The notes: a model not told the origin generated them from the letters alone. A stretch of DNA of 64,000 nucleotides from Klebsormidium nitens (GCA_000708835.1 DF237161.1:79391-143390); one strand, 5' to 3'. Positions 49,784 to 63,050 are shown, counted from the stretch's first letter. Numbers and translations are program-made.

Positions 49784-52700
49784 ATGGCACCCCGTAAGGA
49801 CCGCGTGTCCTACTTCTTTGATGCTGACGTCGGCAGCGTCTACTATGGTCCCAACCACCCCATGAAACCGCACCGCCTGTGCATGGCACACAGTCTAATT
49901 CTGGGATATGGACTGCACGAGAAGCTGGAGGTATACCGGCCCCACAAGGCGTACCCGCAGGAGTTCGCGCAATTCCATTCCACAGATTATGTGGAATTTC
50001 TGCACCGGATCACGCCCGAGATGACGGACTACTACAAGGACCAGCTGGTGCGATGTGAGTTTATCTGACTGTTCGACCAGGACATGCTGACTTGGCAACT
50101 TTGCTTTGGTCGTTTTCTGCGGAGCGTTCGTTATGATGTTGCGGTGCTGTGGGTTTTATCTTAAGGCTTTTTCTCTGCCAATTTCTGGCGGAGATTTTTG
50201 AATCCTGAAATACCATCTGCTCTCATTGGTGTTACTCTGCTGGATATATAGGTGGTCATCAGGCTTCTTGGCTGGGGGGGTGGTAAGAGTGCTCCGCTTG
50301 ACTAATTCAGCACCGGGGCCGTTCTTGTCTCTTAAGTGGAAAAGAAGCATTCTCAGAGGAGGACAGCGGAGATGAAAAGTTGCTGGCGTTGATCATGAAA
50401 GGAGTCAACGGCAGGAGTGAACACTTGGCAAAGTATCAGCATAGGCGGCAGTTCATCATGTTTTGACTTTGCCTGGTGAATAGAAACGGATCAGGTGATC
50501 TCTGTAGGTGTGAAGGAGGACTTGAGGGGTGCAGCGCTTCGATCTTGTGGGGAAACTGGCTTCAATTGCTGGGTATATTCATCTTTGAGTACTCGAAATT
50601 CAAAGCAGGTCGTTCTGCGAAGCTTTACAGCGGGGGTCTCCTGATTCTTGCTTGCTATGGTGCCTGCAGACAACATGGGCGAGGACTGTCCCGTGTTTGA
50701 CGGCCTCATCGACTTCTGCAAGATTTACACGGGGGGCACCATTGACGGCGCGGTGCGGTTGAACCATGGCCTGTGCGACATTGCGATCAACTGGTCCGGC
50801 GGGTTGCATCATGCCAAGAAGCAGGAGGCCAGCGGGTTTTGTTACATCAACGATCTTGTGCTGGGCATCCTGGAGCTGCTCAAGTACCACGCCCGCGTTT
50901 TGTACATAGACATTGACATTCATCATGGGGACGGGGTTGAGGAGGCGTTCTACATGACAGATAGGTGAGAGGTTGGGTAAGGGGTTACTGTGGCATGAGG
51001 AATCTCGTGCTGAAGCATCTGTGATTGACTACCTTTCTCAGTAGAAGACTGAGAAACTGGCTTGAGTGTTCGAGAAGACTTCATTACAGGATAGGTCGTA
51101 AGTAACCAAGAAGGCAGATCTGCGATTGTTCAACAGGCACTGCGGTTTTCTGTTGAAGACCTCTCTGAAGACCGTTCTGTGAACAGGTTTGCTCCGTGCG
51201 ATGCCCCTGGTTTTGGATCACTGCCAATCGCTTCTTGCAAAGACGACTCAATGTCACCAACTACGAAGGGTCAAGTTACCCCAACTCCACAGACAAGCCT
51301 TGGAACTCATCCTTGATCAATCAACATCGCAGGGTAATGACCGTGAGCTTCCACAAGTACGGCGACTACTTCTTCCCTGGGACGGGGGACGTCAAAGATA
51401 TTGGCGAGAGGGATGGCAAGTTCTACGCCGTCAACGTGCCGTTCAAGGACGGCATTGACGATGCTGGCTTCCATAAGCTATTCAAACCGGTAAGTCTCTT
51501 AGCCATGTTCTGTCAGAACCGGAGGAGGGAGAACGTGGACTTCCGTTGCCGTTTCCGGGACTTTGCCTTGGTTATCACCCCTGCATGATGCTGCAATCAA
51601 CGGTGGGCAGGCGTCGAGCATGCAACTTCCGGCCGTCGAAAGAGGTATGATAGCTAAGGCGGGGTCAGATTCGACGACGGAGTTCATCCATCTTCAGGGT
51701 TCTGTCAGCCTAACACGGCTCTCTGTCATTAAGGCCCATCGTCTGTAGCCGAAAGGAAAGAGACGGCTAGAAAGGCACCTTCCGGATCTCGTGGACGTCG
51801 CACTCAACCTCGTTCATCAACGCATCCGCTTTTCAAGAGCTTCAAAAGATGCGACTGGTCAAAAGGCAGTCTAGCTGGTTTAGCAGTAGCATAAGGATTA
51901 CGTGGGCCTTCTGCAGCCTTGTTCCTATCATTTCAATGACTTGCTGGTGTTTTCCCCTAGGTAATGACCAAGGTGATGGAGATTTTCCAGCCGGGCGCAG
52001 TCGTTTTGCAGTGCGGGGCAGACTCGCTCGCGGGGGACCGCCTCGGTTGCTTCAACCTCTCCATCGACGGTCACGCAGGTGTGGCATCGCGCACCCTCCG
52101 CTTTCTACTTGCTTCGTGTCTAAGTTTCAAGTCGACTCTGCCGTTTGTATTTGTTCTTTCTTTGCGTGTCTTCGCTGGTAACCAGGTGCTTCCCACCACA
52201 CCGGGGTCGAGTTGCGATAGGACGAGTTCCAGACGTCGTCAAGCAACTGTCTCGCTTGTTCCCGCTTCTATCAGGTTCTGTTCAGTCGCATCCCTGTACT
52301 GCCCTTTCATGGGCTTTTCAAAGGCCTCCTGAGTCCTGTAAGACGCTTACCACCATGCTTGCAGCGACGGCTCATGTGCAATGTGCATTGGGCCTCCGAA
52401 AAATGGCTTCTCATTGACGGTTGATTTGAACACGTTGCTGCCGCTATTTCGACAGAAGTTTGTCCACCCCAGCCGCTGACTGCTCCTTTGGCGTGCAGAG
52501 TGCGTCAAGTTTATGAAGAAGTTCGCCGTCCCGCTGCTGGTGACGGGCGGCGGCGGGTACACGAAGCAGAACGTGGCGCGCGCCTGGACGTACGAGACGG
52601 CGGTCCTGCTGGACGCGCAGCTCCCCAACGAGCTGCCCGTCACCGAGTACTACGAGTACTTCCGCCCCGACTACCTGCTCAAGCCGCCCGTCAACACGCT

Positions 52701-54175
52701 CATCGTGAGGCCCGCGGACTTTGTCGCACTTCTGCCTCTATTCCCCCGCTGTCTTCCTTCTTTTTCAGCTATACTTCGTCCCCTTTCTACTCCGAATGAT
52801 CTGTTGGCCCATCTTTTCTTCGTCGGGTGTTCATCTTTAGTGAACTTCTGTAGCATCTTCTGCTTGTCTTCCTGACTGATCGCACTGATGTCTTTGTCGT
52901 ACCTTCCCTTCGACACGGTCCCTTATCGTCGGCCCACTATGGAATGCCTTTCTCTCGAAAAGGAGATGACGGCCATTCTAGTCAGAAAAGTCTGATGATT
53001 GTTCCCTTCATAGGGGTAGCGGTAGATATTCAAGGCGTCCTCGAAGTGTCGAAATCTCCAGGATGGATAACAGCTTGGAGCAAACATCCTCGAAATTTTT
53101 TTCACCCTGACACATTGCATAGCCTTCTTAACGCATCCGATGCTCGAACCCCTTGCAGAACCTTCTCAAATTCTTCCAGAACCTCGGCTACGCGCTCGAA
53201 AATCAGACCTCGGCATTGCGACGTCTGTCTTCGCTAGCCTTCTAACCCTCTTGGGGTTCGCCCATCCCCAATCCCCTTTGCCTTCTCGAATTGGACTTAT
53301 TAGACCGTTCTCGTTCGCTCGCTGCGTGCAGGACAACGGCAACGCCAAGTCGTACCTGCAGGCCATCAAGAACACCATCATGGAGAACCTGCGCGCAATT
53401 GTGCACGCGCCCAGCGTGCAGATGCACGAGGTGCCGCCCGACTCGTACATTCCCGAGGTCGACCAGGACGACCTTACCAGCCCCGACGAGCGCTTCTCGC
53501 GTACGCAACTTCGCAACTCGAGTTTCCTTTTTCTTTGGCATCCTGTGATCTGTCGCCTCTTTCTGTGTTAAAAAAGTGAATGGGTGTACACCAGTTTCAG
53601 ATGAGGACTTTTGACGGGGACTGCAATGGCGGATGTTCTTACCAACGATCGTACAAGGAACGTTTGCACAAGTCAGCTTCCACATCCTTGGAAGCCAAAG
53701 CTGTGCCTTGAAACGGGCAGAAAGGGATGCTGCTGTTGAGTTTGTTACGTACACTGCAGCAGCTTTATGGAGGCTGTGGCTTTGCTACATCTACTTTCAG
53801 CTAAATGCCTGTACGTGTTTACGTGTTTCCCGCTTTGCGAAAACCAGGCTGTTGCACCCCCTCTCGTGCTCAATCGCTACAGAAGCCGCATCCAGCTCAT
53901 GCACGGCCAGCCCGTGAACTATGGACTCTGGCGGCAGACTCAAGGCTCACTTTTAGGACAACGATATTCCTAGCTTTACGTAGGCTCGAATTTGTTCGGT
54001 CGAGACACAGAGATCTTGTTCAACATTCAGTTGCAATCCTTGTTGGACACTCACCATTTTTGTCCTGTTCTCTGCAGAGTTTCAGAAGGACAAGATGGTA
54101 GCTAGAGACGATGAGTACTACGAGGATGAGTACGATCAGGACCATGATACAGAGGAGCCCAGAAGACATGCTTGA
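49784..54175 (+). CDS. HDA9: Class I (RPD3/HDA1-superfamily) histone deacetylase, HDA9/HDAC3-like
   Basis: Seven exons: 49784-50054, 50670-50964, 51333-51489, 51961-52078, 52499-52704, 53332-53500 and 54078-54175. They total 1,314 nt (437 residues). The N-terminus, with [17 protein letters not shown], is the HDAC3/HDA9 form. The active site is complete: GGLHHAKK (His ~137/138), zinc ligands Asp ~173 and His ~175 in DIDIHHGDG, Asp ~262 in QCGADSL, and the catalytic Tyr ~301 in GGGGY. The tail after SPDERFSQ is acidic and Tyr/Asp-rich ([15 protein letters not shown]), as in HDA9-type enzymes. Such enzymes remove acetyl groups from histone lysines in nuclear corepressor complexes. The last exon was chosen over a nearer acceptor (53,881) because phase and tail similarity both fit. 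Orthology with HDA9 rather than another class I member is likely but untested. Confidence 0.93.
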
Positions 54176-55066
54176 TCGTGAGGCCCTTGTTTCCCTAGCT
54201 AAGCGAGCTCGGGAAACATTGACTTCCAGTTGATCTCTCACATCGCCGTCTAATAATCGTGCTGTTCTTTTTGGGGCTGTGCTGCCATATCGAACTTGTC
54301 AGGATAATCAGCGCAGTGATGCTTCGAAAGCATACATAGTGCCTTTCCGGTCGGAACCCTTTCCATAGTGGGTGTACATCACGCGTTGTCAGCATGCCCC
54401 TCTCTGAAGGGTGGGTATGGTTGTACAGTCCCAATTCAATGCTCGGTTCATTCATTACGGATTTGGATGGTCGAAAAGAGACCAAAAAATCTTGAATTTC
54501 GCTCTCCAAAATTTATATGACGCTGCAATGCCGCCTAGGGGCCGCAGATCGACTATTTCGTGGCATGCATGGGTATAAGACTTAGAAATATATATTGAAT
54601 CCGACGAACTTCGCATATAATATGTCGCTAGTCGGCCATCTTGCATGCATGAGAGCTGGCCGCGTGCAATCGTCATTACGATCGAATCGGATATAAGCAG
54701 CCGCCCCCGGGCCTGGTACAGATCGACCGCACATAAAGCTTGCAAATTGCAATATCTTCATGTGCAATGATGTACGACCACGAATCAACATGCAGAGTCA
54801 AAAGTAGAGGGGTTATAAACCAACTCCAGTAGCTCCGAGCTGCTAGATATGGCAACCGTCTCGATCCAAATAACAGGGTCACCGCACTGATACTTGGCAA
54901 CTTGTTTTGCATGGTTGATCTTCATCATAATAAGAAGTATCCATCTTCCAAGGGGAAGCTTTGCTGCAATCTTTAGTCGGAAGTTTCATTCAACAGTACC
55001 CCCCACTTCTTACTTTAGCCTTGATTCACCAAGATTTGGCAGGCTGGTCGCCATTTGATGTCGAAC
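54176..55066. other. Intergenic spacer between convergent HDAC and DUF1499 genes
   Basis: About 0.9 kb of AT-richer sequence with no supported frame. It should hold the 3' UTRs of both genes. Confidence 0.6.
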
Positions 55067-58000
55067 TCAATCGAAGCCGTTGTCATAGTCGTAGCTACCT
55101 GGTGGAGGCTCGGGACCAAATGTGTCCCACGGTGACTCGATGAAGTAGAATTTGCGGACGCGATTGCGGAGTATGGGCACCTGGGAACAGGAGTTGGGCG
55201 GCATCTTAGTTGCAGTGGCTCTTTGAAAGGAGAAATATGAGCGAGGCGTACATAAGACTAGTCAGAAAGAAGTCATTATGCACTCGAGATACTGACGCAT
55301 TGGCCGAAGCACAAGGTGCTGACGCTTCCCTTCGACCACAGCAAGAGAGTTGCAAACAAACCAGTCAAGGCCTGCGACAGCCACATTAAGAGGTCAGTGC
55401 AACTACACCAGACATGCTCTCCGAAACTAGGAGGACACCCTATTTCTTCTGTCAACCTCCGATGCTGACGAGAACTCAGGTAGACAACGGATCCAAAAGA
55501 CCATCTCTTTCCAACGCTGCCCTTCTTGCCACAGGAATTTATTGATTTCTGGATATTAAGAGCATACAACAGACACACGAAAGCACAAAACGGCGGACGA
55601 CTAGAGAAATTGTGCGACGAAAGGTCACCTGCTCCCACTGGAGCCCCGCCCTAATCTTTTCGAGCCTCGTCGCGTTGCGCCCGCCGTCTGGCTGCTCGCG
55701 GGCGCGGGAAGCTGCGTGGATTTGGACTATGCGGTCCGATGCAGAATCGCTAAAGAGCCACTCAACGTCGTCTATGACACCGTCTTCATCTACGAATGTC
55801 GCATAGACATACCTGTGAGCGGTGATGTGGTGGAACGGCTTTAGCGACATATGCAGCGTACTTGGAGCAACAAACGTCACTCGAATCGACTCTGGGTTCC
55901 ATGCGTGAAACTTGATCAGAAGAACCTCGAGAGTCTCTGACTTGAGACAATCCAGGAGGTGATTAGGTAAGGCCACAGTTCAGCGACTTCGGAAGATTCA
56001 GCACTGTCCAGAGTTCGTGGATTGTGTAACAGGAATGCGTACGGTTAATGCAGAAGATACTCTCAAGATTCTTTCGAAAGCAGCTCTGCAGGAATCCCGG
56101 ATAACCAAGAGCTTTTGTAAGAGCTTTTGTAAGATATGGAGACAGGCCTGTCAGGCGGTTAGCGAAGTTGAAGGTGACAGAATCCCCTGGTGCTGAACAT
56201 AAACGCCCTGCAACGGACTGATACTCAATGTCTCACTCTCCACGTTTTACCGTTTCCTAGCAATACGAGTACGACCACTTTCCATCGTGGTCGTGGTCCT
56301 ACCAAGCTCTTGGTGGGGCCAAACTGCAACGAGGCAGAGGGGAAGGGGCAGGGCAAGCGCACCGCGTGATGGACCTACTTTTGCTGCGCCTCATTCACGG
56401 TGCCCCCTAGTCGCTCGATCTGCTGTTCCAAAGTGCGGACCGCTTCAGGGAGGCTGGCTGGATACTCCCAGGGTGCGCAAAAGAAGGGAGGTCTGCACAC
56501 GTCTGCGGAAAGGGTTGACTCATTTGATTGGCAACCCTTGATGCCCGGAAGAGATCTAGATGCCACCGTACATCACAACATATCTTTCTTTCAAACCACA
56601 TTTGCAGTGGCCTTTTCACGAGTACAGGGCAGGGCTGCTGGCCGAATTTGCGGTCAGGCTTCGACAGAGTTCCGCTGATAAAAAGGTCTTAAGCAGAAAT
56701 GCACCTGCTGAAAACGAACTGCGAACCCATTACCTTCATATCGGAGGGATCACTTTACAATTGGCGAGCCGGGTTAGGACCGGATTAAAGGATCTTGAAA
56801 ACGGCGACGAACAGCGACAACATGTAAATGGTGATAGACAAGAAGAAAGTTGGCAGATAACCTCACCTGTCATCGAATGAAGACACACAATTTGTTATTG
56901 AACCGCAACTGCAAGGCAAAGGGCAGTATATGGTAACGAGATTCCGATTTGCCTTCGATATAGACCCCTGATCATCTTGACTTCAGCGGCCACCAAACAT
57001 CGACCATACTGATTCCAAATTGCTTTGATGTGCTCGAGTTCTGGATCTTGAAGTCTCTTGTGGTCTAACAAAGCTGATGCATGGTCATTAGACTTTCGCA
57101 GATGTGAATGTGGGTTTTTATCACTCCACAGATCAAACGAACATGCTATGCTCTTTTTTGTGAGCAGCTGACCATGCCAAGGAAATGGGCTTCAAACTCT
57201 CTATACGCTTATGTAAGGCCCCAGCAGATCAGGAAATGCCAAGAGGTCAGGGCCTGGATTTTCCCCTCACCTGGCTAGCGTGTCGTCTACAACTCCAATA
57301 CCTGCGATGATAGACGGCTTTGCATTTCAGTTGCATGGTTGAGATCCTGACAGCAAGATCCACAAATGCTGGGCCCTTTAGTAATCTGGTTGCTGCAGAG
57401 GCATAGCCTATGGAAATTGCTCTGCCATCACTGGCAGCAGTCCCCCCCGCGTTTGTGAAGCCAAAAACTTGACCGCAACACCGGAATCATGGTCTCTGGA
57501 CTCTGGAGGATTCATACGTCAGTGCCAGTCAGGCCAATACTGAGGTCAGGCGAACACTTCACACTGCAGACAGCTGGTCAACTTTCTCGATTGGCCGAAT
57601 TCATCCAGATGGTAAGAAGTCAATGGAGTCAAGCTCGAATGGATCCCCAGATTGTGGAATCTTATCCAGAGCTTTGCTCCAAAAATAGGACGGGGCCATC
57701 CTCCAGATACTCACATGTTGCACAAGTGCCTTCGGACGGAGCAGTTTGAACCGCAGGGGTGGACCAAGGCAGCCCCCAGCCGGCTGCACTCGCAGGGCCC
57801 GGCCATTGCAACCTCGACCAGTCAGCCAAGGCTCCACCAAGCAGCCAGGACAAAAACTGTCTTCGGCCTTGACCCTCCTTTTCAGTTCTTAGCAATCTCT
57901 TTTGTCGCTTGTCCTTTGGTTCTTCAGGCGTGGTCACATCAGAGACGGCATTCTTTTGTAACATTGCAGTCGATCTGTCGCACACTGGCGGCGTATGTTG

Positions 58001-58195
58001 TGACAAACTGCAGCGCCTCGTTGGCCTGCTTCTTGGTTGATGCATACCACCATCTGCATCAGCCCCCTTGGTATTTGAAATTGTTGAACGCAACCTGGAA
58101 GCGGACTTTTCCCAACCTTGTTTCTTACCACTAAGGCCACTCGCGCTGCGATTGATACAAGCAGTGTTCACGCTGTGATAACAACTTAGTGACAT
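55067..58195 (-). CDS. DUF1499 protein, probably thylakoid-lumen targeted
   Basis: Minus-strand exons: 58195-57738, 56555-56379, 55812-55629 and 55180-55067, giving 933 nt (310 residues). ATG at 58195 opens a Ser/Arg-rich chloroplast transit-like region. A twin-arginine lumenal signal follows: GRRQFLSWLLGGAL (RR ~111-112), ending in an AxA-type site at ASA (~135-137). The mature part has GIKGCQSNESTLSADVC, PWEYPASLPEAVRTLEQQI, VYATFVDEDGVIDDVEWLF and VQIHAASR. This is the DUF1499 pattern of one conserved Cys near the start, an acidic DDVE and an SR motif. It ends with RVRKFYFIESPWDTFGPEPP. The three downstream exons join in phase exactly. The first junction (donor CC|GTCCG) is weak: a stronger donor (T|GTGAGT, ~57715) exists but would need an extra unseen exon. 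Family function is unknown; stromal Tat export to the lumen is inferred. Confidence 0.8.
56556..57737. other. First intron of the DUF1499 gene
   Basis: About 1.2 kb with no supported gene. It may contain one small coding exon if the stronger donor near 57715 is the one used. No candidate with conserved sequence was identified. Confidence 0.5.
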
Positions 58196-60790
58196 GTTTG
58201 ATGGCCAGCTATTTCGCAATCAGAGAAGGCTGCTTGAAGATGGCCTACTCGATGCCCTGAAGCCAGCCTACAAAGCGCCACCCAGCTGACCCCCAGCAGA
58301 TGCCCGCTTCGATGAATGCTACAGTGGTTCCTTCCACGTCAGACGACAATTGAAGCTCACGATCAGCTGGTGTGATCTTCAGCCGTTTGCAATCTTGGAA
58401 GAAGCCTCAGTGAATATTAGAAATTAGAATGCAGCCATGATCACGAGCATCCTGCACGAAGAACAACCGGTTGAAGTTGAAGTTGAACTACGGTAGTTTG
58501 AAGAGCTGGAGCTAGCTGGAGCGGGCTGCGCGCGCGGTCACGTCTTGGATTTCAGTTCCATTTTTCCTCACTGCTGACATCAACAACTAATACATAGACT
58601 GCATAGAAGCCCTACCATTGGCGGCTGGTGCATGTATTTTGGACCGAGGTTGGACAGGGTCAGCTGGCAAAGTGCATCATGCAATACTAGAATGATGATC
58701 AACAATGGAGCACTAGTACTAGTAGTAGAACGGCGCGCTGAAAGAGCGCTGCACACTGGTCCTGCAGTCTCTGATCAGCACAATGCAGCTAGCTGCTCTC
58801 GATACGGTTTGCTGTGATTTGTATGCTGGTCATTGACTTACAGCATTCCAGCATTCTAAATTTGCATAGGTCTTATGATGCAGCATGAACGAGATTGTTA
58901 ACTTTTTGCGGGGCCACACCAAAGTGGTGTGTGATGCTTGAGCAGGTTAGCACAAGCGCAGGGCATTCTCAGCTGTTCCATAAGAATTGGCTGCAGCACT
59001 GCTTGCAGCCCTGCCAGAAGCTGAAGCCAGCGCACACCAATTGCACTCTCAGAAGCCACTTGGGTGAGTCGTCTTGGACATTCAATGCCCTTCGAGCACA
59101 AATTTCATTTGGAGCTGCACTTTTGAGGATTTGGGGATCGCCAAATGTAATTGACCATTCCGTACTGAGCTTTCTGTCTTCCAGCCCATCTGGTTAAGAA
59201 ACAGAGAAGAAATGCTCCGCGGCTGAGGTGAACTTGTGCCCAGTCAGGCTCCGGGGAGGACCTTCAATTCGGTGGTGGATGATAGAAGTGACCCAGAACA
59301 CGTTAGTTCTGTAGCTTTTATTTGGACATGTTTCTTGCTTGTCCTGTTGGTCTTCTCCTGTTCCAGCTATTACTGCACCCTTCTACCTCGAAAGAGCTGT
59401 TCTGCAACTTTTGTAGGATAACTTTCAGTGCCCACTTCAAAGACCCCAATGGCCTGGTCCTGCGCCGTCGATCATACCTTGGATTAGTAGTGTCTGCTGT
59501 CTTCCTCAGGATTTCCCCCCTTTTATACCTTTTTGGTTACATGCAACCAGCAATCTGTCAGATTCCAAGCATTGCAGAACGCTTGTACCAGAAAGCTTTA
59601 CAAAATGATTCATTGATAGCAACCTCTGCGGTGGCGTATCTGGCATCTTTTTAATTCTCCTCGTCCTCTGCGTTCCCTTTCCTTTTTTGGAGTGTCCTGA
59701 CTGCATTGATTGAACCTTTGTCCGACCTCTGAGCATTGTGCACTGGTCTACCTTTCGCTCTTCCAAGGCAGAACGTTGATGATCGTTCCAGCGACCTTAC
59801 TCGCGGAATGAGCTCAACACAAATCTCCCACCTTTCTGACACCTTCGCATCGGAAAACTTCTTTTGAGCAGTTTTCACACTCGAACTTGCTTCAAGAGCT
59901 GCAAGACAGATCCGGTGTAGTGCCTCCTTCTAGTCAGTGACCTCATCTCACCCTCTTGTTGCAAAATCAGTACGTTGTAATCTTCAGATGAAGATCCAAT
60001 TTAATGAAACGGCTTTCTCTCAGCCAAGTCCCTTGGATCAACCTTGATGACCCTTTTCGTGGCGCAGGTCCCCCTCCCCTGGACACACCTCCTGCCATCG
60101 TCATCCACATGCCATGTATCAGAATCAGCGCCCCTGACATCGCAACACAGATTCTCACAACAACTGCAGTCCCACCAGACGTCCAATCGCACGGTAAGTT
60201 CTTGCTCACCTTGAATTAAAGGTCCAAGCGATGTTTCTTTTTGAATCTGGGCTGCGACTGGGGTTATGTCCTGCTATTGATTAGAGACACGACCTCTACA
60301 ATCGCTGGCGTATGGAGGTGCTAGGCGTCCGATTTGAGCTCACGCTTGCAGACGCATGAATATTCCAGGTGCTTTTCTAAGCCAAACTAAGTCGGGTCTG
60401 CACTGAGCCGTCAGACCCTTGGTCAGGGACTGCCAGGCTCCCAGTGGGCTCCGCTTGTGCATGTACTTCTTCTCAAAGGTCCTTTCTGCTAGCTCTCTAG
60501 ACTTCCTGGCCATTGAATTCAGAAGTATGAATGCCTGTAGGACAAGTTAGGGTTGAAAAGCGAGTTCGTGAGACCATTCTCTTTCTTGATCGTTTTCCAG
60601 GGCCCTCAAAAACCGCACGTCTTGTTTATGCAAGCCCGGCTTATTCAGGAGTGGTGGGGATTTGGCACACTCCATACCATTTCCCTACTCCCTGTTTGAT
60701 ACACTTTTAATCTCATGCTATCCATTGGCTCAAGCAGACTCACTTTCAGCGATGACACCTGTGCAATTTGTCTGTCTGCTCGCAGCAGAG
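58196..60790. other. Intergenic region between divergent DUF1499 and histidine-phosphatase genes
   Basis: About 2.6 kb with short open frames only, such as 58895-59197 and 60004-60219; none shows domain or splice support. A 5' UTR exon of the downstream gene may be present, because an acceptor-like CTGCTCGCAG lies just before its ATG. Confidence 0.55.
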
Positions 60791-62623
60791 ATGAAGGTCG
60801 AAAACCTGCGGAAGCTGGCGCAAGTCATTATCATTCGTCATGGAGAGAAGGACGAAAAAAACGATCCGGTTCATCTTGACGGAGCGGGCATGGTCAGGGC
60901 GGTTAAGCTCCCGGACTTCTTGCTGGATACGCAATCGCCTTGGAAGCGGCCTGACGTCATCTACGCAATGAAGCAGCACGATGCGGGCAGCAGCCGGCGA
61001 CCGCTGGAGACGGTCTTATCGCTGGCGGACCGCCTCGGCTTGACCGTGAAAGAAGGTAACTTACGCATACCACGTAAGGACACGGATTTGCTTAAGGATT
61101 CGTTGAAAGGGGCACGATTGTCGATCCCATGTCACCGACGAATGTTGTCTAATCTACTGATAGGATTACGGCTTCGGGGTTTTGCTTCTAGGATCCCTTT
61201 CAGCGTCAACGGACAACTTCTTCTTCGCAACTCTGGATTCTTCTTTGATGGTTTTTCGAGCGCCATAAGGTGGATCGAACATGTCTCCGGAAACAGGATC
61301 TAAACATCTGGATCCTCTTTTTGGCGTGAGCTCAGACGCTTTGAGCAGCGCCCAAAAGTTCCACTCATCCCGACCGCCACTGACAGTGCTTGTCTCCTTA
61401 CTTGCAGGCAAGGTCAATGACACAAAGACGTTCTATAACAACTTCACCAGGAAGGAGTGGGAGAAGTTGGTCGAGTCGATCTTGGACGGGACCCACGAGG
61501 GGAAGACGGTCCTCGTCTGCTGGGAGCACAAGCTCGAAGTTGACATTGCGAATCACCTGGGCATTCCCGTGAAAGGTAATGCTCTGCTGAGAACACATAA
61601 GCTTCAACATACAGGATACATTGTTTGGGAAAGGCTGTGGAATAATAGCACCTCAAAAGAGCTCTTTGGGGGCGTCAACTCACGAGGTTTTTCTGGTTGA
61701 GGGTGTCCTCATCAGCGCCCCGTTGCATCTGAGGCATAGTCGTAAACAGTCTATGTCTGACGACAGGTCGACCAATTTGGTTGACAGCCAATCTACGAAG
61801 GTCCTGAACGTCAATTTGAAAAGAAAACCTTTGACATCTTCCATTTTCGCAGGCTGGGGTCTAGACCCTTTCCAAGAAGACGGAGGAAGCAAAAAGGACA
61901 TCAAAAAGGCAGAGAACAACTACACCGCGATCTGGGTTCTCACCCCTGCTGGCAAAGACGTCAGGTAAGCGCTGCCTTCGTTGCGCCGGCCATGGTCGAC
62001 GTTTCACGAATCTGCTTATCAAGATTCGGGGCCAGAATGGGCAGTATCTGTTGGTAAATCATGACCTATGGACTGTGCGGGCAGGTCCGTTTCTTAACTT
62101 GCAACCTTCTCATCGTTGTAAGGTTGATCCTGATCAGAACTCTTTGCTTACACGAAAGATGAACGTCGACACATCAGTTCGTTTCACGTAGCCCGTGGAG
62201 TTGTCACTCGTTCGCCGACGACAGGTGCGTCGTGCATTTTGTCTGCACCTGCCTGTTTCGAAGCGTACAATTGTTCATGAGGGTGAAGAGCAAGTGGAAG
62301 GACGAATCTACGAGACAGGACATCAAGGCTTTGCTTCCAACGTCTGAACCTGCTCTTCAATGAACGGATTCGAGGGTCTTGCAAGCTTGGCGCTATCCTT
62401 TGTGGCGCGATGGTTTGATTATTCGAGGCCCTTTGCGAGAGCACCCAGCTTCAAATTTGTTTTGTGCAGATTCGACGTTTTCAAAGAGTTTGACGTCGAC
62501 CCGGACTCGTACGAGCTGACGTACCCAAAGAAGCCTCAAGTCCCCCTCCATACCAGGATCTTCAAAGGCGACGACCTTCGGCAAACCATGAAGCACCCTA
62601 ATAAGAGTGTTGATAGCGATTGA
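60791..62623 (+). CDS. Small histidine phosphatase (phosphoglycerate-mutase-like) protein
   Basis: Exons: 60791-61055, 61408-61575, 61853-61964 and 62470-62623 (TGA). They total 699 nt (232 residues) with phases closing. The N-terminus leads straight into a strand and VIIIRHGEKDE, the branch-defining RHG motif with catalytic His ~17. Later, TVLVCWEHK supplies the second His of the fold. KQHDAGSSRRPLETV holds the Arg pair that usually binds phosphate. The C-terminal part (GWGLDPFQED, YTAIWVLTP) is specific to this subgroup. Histidine phosphatases transfer phosphate through a phospho-His; the substrate is not evident. The first ATG after an acceptor-like CAG was taken as the start, and no targeting peptide is seen. 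Confidence 0.82.
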
Positions 62624-62801
62624 CTGCCCGATGTAACCAGTTGAGAGTTGGTGGTCGGAGGTGGGGCAAGCGTCAACTTGTTTGGCTAACCTTGTCGAAG
62701 TAGCGGGTCAGTCACCGACACAATTCCAACGATTCATTGGTCTTGGGCCCCTGAAGCAGATCAACATACAGTCCGCTCCCTTGATGGGAAAGTTTTTTAA
62801 A

Positions 62802-63050
62802 GGTATCGTAGATGCTACTCCAGATTGTGCATAAGAAGAATACCCGTTATTAATCGGAGTCAAAGTTTTGATTGAAGTTGCATAGACCTGTATCATAGAT
62901 GCTACTTCAGATTGTGCATAAGAAGATCATACCCGTTATTATGAGGAGTCGAGGTTTTATTGAAGTTGCATATAGGTATCATATAGATGCTACTCCAGAT
63001 TGTCATAAGAAGAATACCCGTTATCATTATAGAAGTCAAAGTTCTGATTG
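62802..63050. repeat. Tandem repeat, three ~85-bp copies
   Basis: Copies begin near 62802, 62890 and 62975. Each has GGTATCRTAGATGCTACT, CAGATTGT, ATAAGAAGA, ATACCCGTTAT, AGTCRARGTTYT and TGAAGTTGCATA (the last is partly lost in copy three). They differ by a few substitutions and small indels. The array lies about 180 bp downstream of the histidine-phosphatase stop and 140 bp before the next coding exon. Confidence 0.85.

Noticed and set aside
53881-53940. Alternative last exon of the deacetylase via an acceptor at about 53880
   Set aside because: In the required phase it gives a short Ala/Ser/Thr ending with an early stop, whereas the 54078 exon gives the acidic Tyr/Asp tail expected for HDA9-type enzymes.
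55540-55628. Extension of the DUF1499 frame past the 55629 donor
   Set aside because: The frame stays open but loses similarity. The CAG|GTGACC donor joins the terminal exon exactly in phase.
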